This document shows positions 50,289 to 57,651 of a stretch of DNA of 64,000 bases, one piece after another. This stretch comes from CBDEGU01 sp965238045. GTDB taxonomy: Bacteria > Acidobacteriota > Terriglobia > Bryobacterales > UBA6623. Made by a program: the position numbers and the translations under genes. Positions within the stretch are counted from its first letter, which is position 1. The number at the start of each line of letters is the position of its first letter. The notes beneath the pieces are model-generated. The model saw only the letters and a list, made by a program, of their open reading frames with translations, searched no databases and had not been told where the DNA came from. The DNA is taken from assembly GCA_965238045.1 (NCBI GenBank), contig CBDEGU010000007.1, forward strand, positions 434,001-498,000. The letters run 5' to 3'.

Positions 50289-50440
50289 AGTTTTCAGGTC
50301 GTGCACCCGGCTTTGCTGGCCTGTACCAGATCAATTTCCTGGTACCGCCTGATGCGCCCGCAGGTGATCTTGTCACTGTCACCGTGTCCATGTCCAATGG
50401 CCTGAGCGACATTGTCGCGATGGCTGTCGGTCCGATTTAA
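50288..50440 (+). pseudogene. TIGR03437 (Solibacter-type C-terminal domain) remnant
   Basis: In a frame shifted from the kinase stub, the sequence encodes QFSGRAPGFAGLYQINFLVP and DAPAGDLVTVTVSMSNGLSDIVAMAVGPI followed by TAA. This is the C-terminal about 50 residues of TIGR03437 proteins, secreted proteins common in Solibacter. The rest of that gene is missing, so two unrelated gene pieces were joined near 50288. It is strong evidence for the host lineage. Confidence 0.75.
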
Positions 50441-50573
50441 GGGCGTTTTGTTTGAAAACACTGACCCACTCGCCCTCAAGCAGGGTCGACGCGGAGATCA
50501 TTTCCTCGGCCCGCCACCAGCCAAGGACGAAAAGGAGAAGGACGGCGAGTAGGGTGAGCAAGACCGTGGGGGG

Positions 50574-50603
50574 TTGAAACGATAGGGAGAGTTATAGTAT
50601 AAT
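50574..50603 (+). promoter_or_regulatory. Sigma70-like promoter of frdABCD
   Basis: TTGAAA at 50574-50579 and TATAAT at 50598-50603 are separated by 18 bases. The predicted transcript start is about 10 bases before the frdA ATG, and no Shine-Dalgarno is present between, so frdA may be translated from a very short leader. The start codon lies within the palindrome ATCGGCCGAT at 50612-50621. Confidence 0.6.
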
Positions 50604-50619
50604 TTCGGACAATCGGCCG

Positions 50620-52365
50620 ATGGAGTTCATATCTTCTCATGATGTTCTGGTTGTGGGTGGCGGGGGTGCTGGTCTGCGTGCTGCCATCGCGGTTTTGGAA
50701 GCTAAGCCTACAGTCAGTGTAGGTGTGGTTTCGAAGGTGTACCCAATGCGAAGCCACACCGTCTCCGCCGAAGGAGGGGCCGCGGGGGTCATAGCTCCCG
50801 ATGACAGCCTGGATGAGCACGTTTACGACACGATCTCTGGCGGCGACTGGCTATGTGACCAGGATGCCGTGGAAGCCTTTGTCAAGGAAGCCCCAGAAGA
50901 ATTGTTTCGGCTGGAGCGCTGGGGCTGTCCTTGGAGTCGGCAGCCGGACGGGCATATCGCAGTTCGTGCTTTCGGCGGAATGAAAAGAATGAGAACGTGG
51001 TTCGCCGCTGACAAGACAGGCTTCCATATGCTCCACACTCTGTTCCAGACTTCCCTCAAATATAGTGGCATTACACGATACGACGAGTACTTTGTCACCA
51101 AACTGCTGGTCGATGACGGGCGGGTTCACGGTCTCGTTGCCATAGAACTCATGTCGGGAAAGGTCCAGGCCATCACGGCGGAAGCGGTGATTCTTTGCAC
51201 AGGGGGATGCGGCAAGGTCTTCCCCTACACGACAAACGCCAACATCAAGAATGGCGATGGGATGGCGCTGGCGTATCGAGTGGGTGCTCCATTGAAAGAC
51301 ATGGAGTTTATCCAGTATCATCCGACCGGCCTTCCCTTTACCGGGATCCTGATTACTGAGGCAGCACGTGCTGAAGGAGGTTATCTACTGAACAAGGATG
51401 GGTATCGTTACCTGCAGGACTATGACCTGGGGACACCACAAGAAAAACCTGTCCTTCGCAGTATGGAATTGGGTCCACGTGACCGCTTGTCGCAGGCATT
51501 CGTTCAAGAGCTGGGGAAAGGCCATACCACCGAAGGGCCCTACGGGCCAGTGGTTCACCTGGATCTTAGGCACTTGGGAGAGCGGGTTATCAATACCAAG
51601 CTGCCCTTTGTTCGGAAGCTGTGCCTCAAATACCAAAACATTGACCCAGTGAAAGAACTCATTCCAGTCAGGCCTGTTGTCCACTACGCGATGGGCGGTG
51701 TCCATACCGACATAAACGGAGCCACACCGCTGCAGGGCTTATATGCGGCGGGTGAGGTTGCCTGTGTCAGTATCAATGGCGCGAATCGCCTGGGTTCGAA
51801 TTCGCTGTCGGAACTTCTGGTTTTCGGAGCGCGAGCTGGGCGCGCGGCCGCCATGTTCGTGTCGGGCCAGAAGCCGCCCAAGCGTCAGATCTTGATGCAG
51901 GCGATCGATGAGCAGCAAAGGTTGGAGGAGCAGTTCCTTTCGAAGATCGGGGGCCGTGAGCGCATCTCGGTCATCCGCGAGGAGATGCAGAAGACTATGG
52001 AGCAGAGCGTGGGAATCTACCGTTCAGGTTCTTCGCTGGCCGAGGCGGCTGACAAGCTCCAGCAACTGCAGGAGCGATTCCGGAACGTTCGCCTCGATGA
52101 CCACAGCCGGACCTTCAATACGGAACTAGCTGCGGCGTGCGAACTTTCGTTCATGCTGGACGTCGCCGAAGCCATCGTCCAAAGCGCTTTGCATCGCAGG
52201 GAGTCTCGCGGAGCCCACCAACGCACGGACTTTCCGTCGAGGGATGATGAAAAGTTCCTAGCTCATTCACTGATTTTCCGTAAGGACGACGGATTGTCGC
52301 AAGTGGAGTATCTGCCGGTAACAATCACTCGCTTGCCACCCGCCGAGCGGGTTTACGGAAGGTAA
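50620..52365 (+). CDS. frdA: Fumarate reductase flavoprotein subunit
   Basis: FrdA carries covalent FAD and reduces fumarate to succinate on the cytoplasmic side of the membrane. The 581-residue product has VVGGGGAGLRAAIAVLEA near residue 10-27, the FAD-linking His in RSHTVSAEGGAAG near 45, FAADKTGFHMLHTLFQTSL near 127-145 (close to the E. coli enzyme), MEFIQYHPTGL near 228, TEAARAEGG and the active-site Arg in RPVVHYAMGGVHTD near 350-363, and ANRLGSNSLSELLVFGARAG. Followed by frdB after 109 bases, and by the C and D anchors, the set is of the QFR type rather than the SdhABCD type. Confidence 0.93.
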   Translation: MEFISSHDVLVVGGGGAGLRAAIAVLEAKPTVSVGVVSKVYPMRSHTVSAEGGAAGVIAPDDSLDEHVYDTISGGDWLCDQDAVEAFVKEAPEELFRLERWGCPWSRQPDGHIAVRAFGGMKRMRTWFAADKTGFHMLHTLFQTSLKYSGITRYDEYFVTKLLVDDGRVHGLVAIELMSGKVQAITAEAVILCTGGCGKVFPYTTNANIKNGDGMALAYRVGAPLKDMEFIQYHPTGLPFTGILITEAARAEGGYLLNKDGYRYLQDYDLGTPQEKPVLRSMELGPRDRLSQAFVQELGKGHTTEGPYGPVVHLDLRHLGERVINTKLPFVRKLCLKYQNIDPVKELIPVRPVVHYAMGGVHTDINGATPLQGLYAAGEVACVSINGANRLGSNSLSELLVFGARAGRAAAMFVSGQKPPKRQILMQAIDEQQRLEEQFLSKIGGRERISVIREEMQKTMEQSVGIYRSGSSLAEAADKLQQLQERFRNVRLDDHSRTFNTELAAACELSFMLDVAEAIVQSALHRRESRGAHQRTDFPSRDDEKFLAHSLIFRKDDGLSQVEYLPVTITRLPPAERVYGR

Positions 52366-52387
52366 GTGGACGCTGCTCTGGGTGGGG

Positions 52388-52410
52388 TTGACATTAACCG
52401 TGGCACGGTT
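52388..52410 (+). promoter_or_regulatory. Palindrome with TTGACA in the frdA-frdB gap
   Basis: AACCGTGGCACGGTT at 52396-52410 is a perfect inverted repeat around a central G, starting two bases after TTGACA (52388-52393). It could be an operator, an mRNA hairpin adjusting the A to B ratio, or a boundary between two original units. No good -10 box follows at the right distance. Confidence 0.45.
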
Positions 52411-52474
52411 GTCCCGGACTAAGACTCAACCGCATGAAGACGGTTAGGCAGCAGGACAGTTGGAGGCAGCTCAG

Positions 52475-53218
52475 ATGGCTGAAACAATTACACTCGAAGT
52501 GGCCCGCTACTGTCCGGAGACCGACAAGGAACCGGCTTTCCAACACTATGAGGTTCCTCTCAGAAGAGACTGGGTCGTTCTCGATGCTCTAAACTATGTA
52601 AAGGACAAAGTGGACGGGTCCCTCTCGTTCCGGTGGTCTTGCCGCATGGGGATCTGTGGTAGTTGCGGGATGACCGTGAACGGGGAGCCCAAGCTGACTT
52701 GTGCGACCTTCGTGTCAAGCTATGCCCCCGGCCCCGTCCGCGTTGAGCCATTGAAAAACTTCCCTGTGATTCGGGATCTCATTATCGACATGACCGACTT
52801 TATGGTGAAGCTCTCGAAAGTGAAACCGTGGATCATTCGCACGGAGGAGAAGCCAGTGGCAGAAGGAGAGTTTCTTCAGACTCCTGAGGAGTTGGACGCC
52901 TTCAAGCAATTCAGCATGTGCATCAATTGTATGTTGTGCAACGCCGCGTGCCCTGTCTACGGGCTGGACCCGGGGTTCGCAGGTCCGGCGGCAATCGCCC
53001 TGGCGCAGCGTTACAACCTGGATTCCCGGGACCAGGGATCAAGCGAACGCCTAAATATCCTCTCGCAGGACGACGGAATTTGGGGTTGTACACTTATCGG
53101 AGAATGTACTCAGGTCTGCCCGGAGAATGTGGATCCTGCGGGAGCCATTCAACAATACAAGTTGACGGCCGCCAGGGAGTGGATGAAATCCTTGCTCATG
53201 CCGTGGGGAAGGGAATGA
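52475..53218 (+). CDS. frdB: Fumarate reductase iron-sulfur subunit
   Basis: FrdB passes electrons from the quinol site to the flavin. The 247-residue product starts at ATG 52475, 9 bases after GGAGG. The [2Fe-2S] motif is CRMGICGSCGM near residue 58 with a fourth Cys in LTC near 77; the [4Fe-4S] ligands are CINCMLCNAACPVYG near 150; and CTLIGECTQVCPENVDP near 210 is the [3Fe-4S] region, very close to E. coli FrdB. Its stop overlaps frdC as ATGA. Confidence 0.95.
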   Translation: MAETITLEVARYCPETDKEPAFQHYEVPLRRDWVVLDALNYVKDKVDGSLSFRWSCRMGICGSCGMTVNGEPKLTCATFVSSYAPGPVRVEPLKNFPVIRDLIIDMTDFMVKLSKVKPWIIRTEEKPVAEGEFLQTPEELDAFKQFSMCINCMLCNAACPVYGLDPGFAGPAAIALAQRYNLDSRDQGSSERLNILSQDDGIWGCTLIGECTQVCPENVDPAGAIQQYKLTAAREWMKSLLMPWGRE

Positions 53219-53631
53219 CACAGATGGCCGCTCGATCCGAATATCATCCCCGATGGTATCGAGCCCGCGTCTCGACCTACTGGTGGCTTAAGCGCCAGTC
53301 CTATCTGAAATTCATTCTCCGGGAACTCAGCAGTGTCTTCGTCGCCTGGTTCGTAATCATGCTCATGTTGCAGATCCGTGCATTGACCCAGGGCCCGGAG
53401 GCCTATCAAAAATTCCAGGAATGGCTGCAGACTCCGGTGCTTATCGCACTTAACGGGATTACTTTTTTCTTCGTGCTCTTCCACGCCATCACCTGGTTCA
53501 ACCTGACTCCCAAGGCGATGGTCGTCCGCCTCCGAGGCAGACGCGTACCCGACTTGGTCATCATAGGGAGCAACTATCTTGCTTGGTTCATTGCATCAGC
53601 GGGAGTGGCTTGGCTGCTTCTCGGAGTATGA
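53215..53631 (+). CDS. frdC: Fumarate reductase membrane anchor subunit C
   Basis: The 138-residue protein has three hydrophobic segments (about residues 36-55, 70-95, 112-137) and the signatures RVSTYWWLKRQSYLKFILRE, TQGPEAYQKFQEWLQTPVLIALN and FHAITWFNLTPKAM, which match E. coli FrdC segment by segment. With FrdD it anchors the catalytic dimer and binds menaquinol. The ATG overlaps frdB stop; a longer in-frame reading from 52918 is only a shadow of frdB. Confidence 0.93.
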   Translation: MTQMAARSEYHPRWYRARVSTYWWLKRQSYLKFILRELSSVFVAWFVIMLMLQIRALTQGPEAYQKFQEWLQTPVLIALNGITFFFVLFHAITWFNLTPKAMVVRLRGRRVPDLVIIGSNYLAWFIASAGVAWLLLGV

Positions 53632-53985
53632 ATGGCGAAAAGGTCGAACGAACCATTTCTCTGGATACTCTTTAGCGCTGGAGGTGTCATTGCGGCGCTT
53701 CTGGTCCCGATCCTTCTATTCCTCTTTGGGCTGGCGTTCCCATTGGGCTGGCTCGACGCTCCTAGCTACGAAAGAGTCCTAACCTTAGCTGGGCTTCCCC
53801 TGGTACGAGTTTGTCTAATCGCTCTCTGCTCTCTTTCTCTTTCCCACTGGGCACATCGATTCCGGTATACGCTTTACGATGGATTACAGGTCAAACACCT
53901 CAATACACCCATCAACGTTTTCTGCTATGGAGGAGCGAGTTTTGGTACGGCTCTGGCCACATATCTTGTATGGCATCTTCCTTAA
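53632..53985 (+). CDS. frdD: Fumarate reductase membrane anchor subunit D
   Basis: The 117-residue protein starts directly after the frdC stop. KRSNEPFLWILFSAGGVIAALL and FPLGWLDAPSYERVL match the E. coli FrdD pattern, followed by two further hydrophobic segments (LVRVCLIALCSLSLSHWAHRF near 72-92; FGTALATYLVWHLP at the end). The complete ABCD order supports a working quinol:fumarate reductase, useful for anaerobic respiration or redox balance. Confidence 0.93.
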   Translation: MAKRSNEPFLWILFSAGGVIAALLVPILLFLFGLAFPLGWLDAPSYERVLTLAGLPLVRVCLIALCSLSLSHWAHRFRYTLYDGLQVKHLNTPINVFCYGGASFGTALATYLVWHLP

Positions 53986-54300
53986 GAGCCTCTTCAGGAG
54001 GACAGGACGGACGCCTGAAGCAGGAGATCGATGCCGAGCCAGTAAAAGAGGAGCGAAGAAAGCAAATTGGCGTCTGGCAAACTGGAGGGAGGACCGTGGA
54101 AGCAACATGGTCCGTACGAGAGAGCAGATACGGCAGCGGCCAACGCCGCCAGCAGACTAGTACTTGCTTGCAAAAATAGGCGTCATATCACAGCCGCTAT
54201 TAAGTCACATAGAATGAGTAGGTTGAGCTGGCATGAATGCCCGTCGATAGTACGCTAACTTTCGCAACTAAGTACTAGGCCTGATCGCTCGGAGGTTTCA
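53986..54300. other. Spacer after frdD, no gene recognised
   Basis: These 315 bases lie between frdD and the vWA fragment. Short frames have no motif. The sequence becomes A+T-richer from 54160, with GGAGG at 54290 directly before the vWA start codon, so the last 130 bases probably held that gene's promoter. Confidence 0.5.
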
Positions 54301-54838
54301 ATGGCATACTCAGCACCGATAACTCGCGAACACCCGGCATGTCTCATCTTCTTGCTAGATCAGTCTGAATCGATGGGAGAGCCGCTGGGAGAGGACCAGC
54401 CTGTACGGCGAGCGGATTTTGTTGCCGACACCGTAAATCGGATGCTTCAGAACCTGGTGATCCGCTGTGCAGCAACGGAGGAAGTGAGGAACTACTACTA
54501 CGTTTCAGCCATTCGCTACGGCAGCGCCGTAGAACCGGCCTTCGGTGGTATCTTGGGCGGTCGAACTTTGGTTCCGATCTCTGAGGTGGCCGAACATCCG
54601 GCACGAAGAGCGATGCGTACAATGACTGTTCCCGATCCGGTTAACGGTCCGTGCGATCAAGAAGTCGCCTTTCTCGTGCCGATCTGGATCGACCTACACT
54701 CTGGCGTCGGCACTCCAATGTGCGAAGGTTTCGCGTCGGCAAGAACGACTGTTGAAGCGTGGCTGTCAGAGCATCCAAGCGGTTTTCCGCCGACCGTTCT
54801 GCATGTCACGGCTAACGAGTCGAGTGACGGAGATCCAA
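54301..54838 (+). pseudogene. von Willebrand factor A domain protein, truncated by an IS
   Basis: From ATG 54301 after GGAGG, the first 179 residues form a vWA domain: LIFLLDQSESMGEPL near residue 19 carries the MIDAS DxSxS, WIDLHSGVGTPMCEGF near 138 supplies the Thr, and PPTVLHVTANESSDGDP near 163 is the next conserved strand. Family members read on into a further 50-100 residues; here the sequence runs into the left end of an IS5-family element at 54839. The frame continues artificially to 55269 inside the element. Confidence 0.75.
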
Positions 54839-55955
54839 GGCGCTGTTGCACGATTCAACCCCAGCGCGAGTCGGGCCGCTTTCCCAACCCCTCGTTCACG
54901 ACACCACGGCGTAGGACTTCGGCCTGCCGAGCTCGGCCATCCAGTTCAGGATGTGACACCCGATCATGGCCTCTCTGCTTTGCGCTTTGCTGTTCCTCGC
55001 CTTCAGGCTTCCTCCGAACACTGACTTGTATCGGAAGAACCCGTTCTCTACCCGCGCCTGCTGTCGGTAGCCCGACTCCTTCTGCCACTCTCGTCGTCCG
55101 ACCTTACGAATCCTCTGAAGAGCCGCTTCCCGTTGCGCCCACGGGCCGTCCGTGGGCCCCGCCGACGCCGCACAGCGACGAGGAGAGATCACGATCACGA
55201 CGTTCTCTGTACCGGCCGCGCCGACCTGATCGTAGATCGACCTGTGATCGTACGCCCCGTCGGCCGTGAAACGCCGGACTGGAGCCTCGATCTGGTCGAG
55301 CAGATCCGGGAGGGCGGAGGCGTCGTCCCCGCTGCTCGCCGTGAGTTCGGCCGCCACAATGAACCCCTCGTCATCCACTCCGATGTGTAGCTTTCGCCAG
55401 TCCCTGCGTTTCTTCGATGCCTTGTTGTACTTGTGCGCGTTCCATTCGCCGCAACCCAAGATCTTGAGCCCTGTGGAATCGACGATCAGGTGGATCGGGC
55501 CGTCGTGGACTCGGGTCAGGGGCGGCACCTGAACGATTTGGTTCCGGCGCGAGAGGGTGGTGTGGTCCGGGGCCTTGAGGTCGAGACCCATCAGGCGGAG
55601 TAGCGAGTCCAGGAAACCCTCGGTCTGGCGTAGCGGTAGGCGGAAGACGAGCCGCAGGGTCAATGCGGTCAAGATCGCAAGGTTCGAGTAGCGTCGCTGG
55701 CCTCCGCGCAGACCGTTCTTCGGTGGTGTCCAGGCGGCGATCGCCTCCTTGCTCAGCCAGATCGTGACGTCGCCGCGGTTCCTGAGACCATGCTCGTACT
55801 CGCTCCAGTTCCGGATTCTGTACTTCGTCTTGTACTTGCGGTTGAGTCGGCTCGACTTCCTTGCGGCCATGACGTTTCCCCCCGATCCCCATGATGGATC
55901 GGGAGCCCGAGCCGATGCTAGCGTGGGAGCCGACGTCGATTCATGCACCAACGCC
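54839..55955 (-). mobile_element. IS5-family insertion sequence, about 1.12 kb
   Basis: GGCGCTGTTGCACGATTCAAC at the left end pairs with GGCGTTGGTGCATGAATCGAC read from the right end (16 of 21 matches); one to three more bases may belong to each end. The flanks (GATCCAA and TCGCATTG) show no target duplication, so sequence next to the element was probably lost or recombined. The left neighbour is the cut vWA gene and the right neighbour an htrA gene with a shortened 5' end. Confidence 0.75.
54896..55870 (-). CDS. IS5-family transposase
   Basis: The 324-residue product starts MAARKSSRLNRKYKTKYRIRNW at 55870; the upstream extension crosses the terminal repeat and is rejected. DDE residues are in IHLIVDSTGLKILG near 140, FTADGAYDH near 222 and QARVENGFFRYKSVFGG near 279. 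HIGVDDEGFIVAAELT is a family feature. Intact frame. Confidence 0.9.
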   Translation of the reverse strand: MAARKSSRLNRKYKTKYRIRNWSEYEHGLRNRGDVTIWLSKEAIAAWTPPKNGLRGGQRRYSNLAILTALTLRLVFRLPLRQTEGFLDSLLRLMGLDLKAPDHTTLSRRNQIVQVPPLTRVHDGPIHLIVDSTGLKILGCGEWNAHKYNKASKKRRDWRKLHIGVDDEGFIVAAELTASSGDDASALPDLLDQIEAPVRRFTADGAYDHRSIYDQVGAAGTENVVIVISPRRCAASAGPTDGPWAQREAALQRIRKVGRREWQKESGYRQQARVENGFFRYKSVFGGSLKARNSKAQSREAMIGCHILNWMAELGRPKSYAVVS

Positions 55956-57369
55956 TCGCATTGCTGCAGCTCTCGTTGTATCGACCCAATTTCTGTGCTT
56001 CCAGATCGCCTCCGGACAACAGCCACAGTCCGGAAAATCCCCAACCAAGCTCAATGAACTGAGTGAGTGGTTCGAGGTTCTGGCTGAGCGAGTGAGTCCG
56101 GCGGTCGTGCAGATCGTCTCGTCCGGGCTTGTCCCTGTCTTTGGGGCACCGGCAGCCACCGTACTCTCCAAGCGGCGTAGCGGGGGCTCCGGTGTGATCG
56201 TCGATCCGAATGGCTACATTGTCACCAATGCTCACGTTGTCGCCCGAGCGGGCCGCGTCCAAGTGCTTTTGGCATCGCGCATCGAACCGCTTCCCGGCCA
56301 GCGGTCCATCCTAAGACCGCGGGCCAAACTGCGTGCAGCGAAGATCGTTGGAGTCGATGCCGAGACCGACATCGCGCTGCTGAAGATCGAGGGGCAGAAT
56401 CTGCCATTCGTCCCGTTTGGGGACTCGGATGACTTGCGGCCCGGCCAGCTCGTCTTCGCTTTCGGGAGCCCGCTAGGACTTGAGAATTCCGTGACGATGG
56501 GCGTGGTGAGCTCCGTCGCTCGGCAACTCGAGCCGGACAATCCGATGATCTACATCCAGACAGATACAGCCATCAACCCAGGGAATAGTGGCGGCCCCCT
56601 GGTCAACGCTAAAGGCCAAATCGTGGGTATCAACACCTTGATCTTTTCCCAATCAGGGGGCAACGAGGGCATTGGGTTTGCTGCGCCAAGTAACATTGTC
56701 AGAACGGTTTTCGAACAGATTCGAAAGTACGGGCGTGTCCGACGCGGGGAAATCGGAGTCCATGCGCAGACGATTACCCCCGAGCTGGCGGCCGGCCTGG
56801 GACTGCCTCGAGACTGGGGCGTTGTACTTGCAGATGTGCAGCCCGTTGGGCCCGGGGATATCGGTGGGCTCAAGCTCGGAGACATTGTGTTGATACTTGA
56901 CGGCAAGGTCATGGAGAATGCCCGCCAGTTCAATGTCAATGTCTACCAGCGCACGATCGGTGATGTCGTCGAAATCAAAGTTTTACGCGGATCCGAGGAG
57001 CTCACTGTCCACGTGGTTGTTCTGGAGCGCCCCGGCGATCCTGGACGATTGGCCCGCATGGCCAGCCGAGGGCAAAACACAATCGCCCAACTCGGAATCC
57101 TCGGTGTCAGCTTGAACCGCGACGTCGCGGACATGCTGCCGCCACTGAGGCGCTCCGCGGGGGTAGTCGTGACAGCGCGACTCGCGGAGGGCCCTTATTG
57201 GAGTTGGCTCTTTCAACCAGGTGATGTAATTTACGCGGTCAACCAAAAACCCATCCCCGGCTTGCCCAAGCTGCGCGCTGCACTCAATGAGCTAAGGGAG
57301 GGGGTAGCGGTCGTCGTTCAGATCGAGCGACACGGCAGACTGATGTTCGTCAGTTTCGAGCTGGAGTAG
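55915..57369 (+). CDS. HtrA/DegP-type serine protease with IS-derived 5' end
   Basis: The 484-residue periplasmic protease/chaperone has the S1C triad: His in GYIVTNAHVV near residue 107, Asp in DAETDIALL near 152 and Ser in INPGNSGGPLV near 225. PDZ1 begins GEIGVHAQTITPELAAGLGL and PDZ2 LGVSLNRDVADMLPP. Natural sequence starts at about RIAAALVVSTQFLCFQIASG, part of a signal peptide; everything before 55956, including every available ATG, is inside the IS5 right end. ATG 55915 is used, 55891 and 55894 are alternatives. Export may be altered by the chimeric N-terminus. Confidence 0.85.
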   Translation: MLAWEPTSIHAPTPRIAAALVVSTQFLCFQIASGQQPQSGKSPTKLNELSEWFEVLAERVSPAVVQIVSSGLVPVFGAPAATVLSKRRSGGSGVIVDPNGYIVTNAHVVARAGRVQVLLASRIEPLPGQRSILRPRAKLRAAKIVGVDAETDIALLKIEGQNLPFVPFGDSDDLRPGQLVFAFGSPLGLENSVTMGVVSSVARQLEPDNPMIYIQTDTAINPGNSGGPLVNAKGQIVGINTLIFSQSGGNEGIGFAAPSNIVRTVFEQIRKYGRVRRGEIGVHAQTITPELAAGLGLPRDWGVVLADVQPVGPGDIGGLKLGDIVLILDGKVMENARQFNVNVYQRTIGDVVEIKVLRGSEELTVHVVVLERPGDPGRLARMASRGQNTIAQLGILGVSLNRDVADMLPPLRRSAGVVVTARLAEGPYWSWLFQPGDVIYAVNQKPIPGLPKLRAALNELREGVAVVVQIERHGRLMFVSFELE

Positions 57370-57432
57370 CGGAGCCTTTTGTTTGCTATGCCTTGATCAC
57401 GCTCTTGATATGAGCCCAACTCCTTCCCTTAA

Positions 57433-57651
57433 AGAGGCGAACTGTTACCCGAAATCGAGCGACAACAGGCCGAAGGCAAACAGGTCACCTTTCGAGCCGA
57501 CGCCGCTTTCGCTAAGCCGGAGATCTACGAGGCGCTGGAAGAGCGTAGCGTGGATTACGCAATCCGCATTCCGGCCAACAAGAGCTTGGAGTTGGAGGTC
57601 GAAGAGATCCTATTTCGTCCGCCGGGCAGGCCTTCCCTCAAGCCGCTGGTA
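57433..57651 (+). pseudogene. IS1380-family transposase fragment, central part
   Basis: In the frame of base 57442 the sequence encodes LLPEIERQQAEGKQVTFRAD, AAFAKPEIYEALEERSVDYA and IRIPANKSLELEVEEILFRP, typical of the central region of IS1380 transposases. It ends at the left terminal repeat of the IS6-family element and no continuation is seen beyond that element, so the gene is truncated at both ends. Confidence 0.75.
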
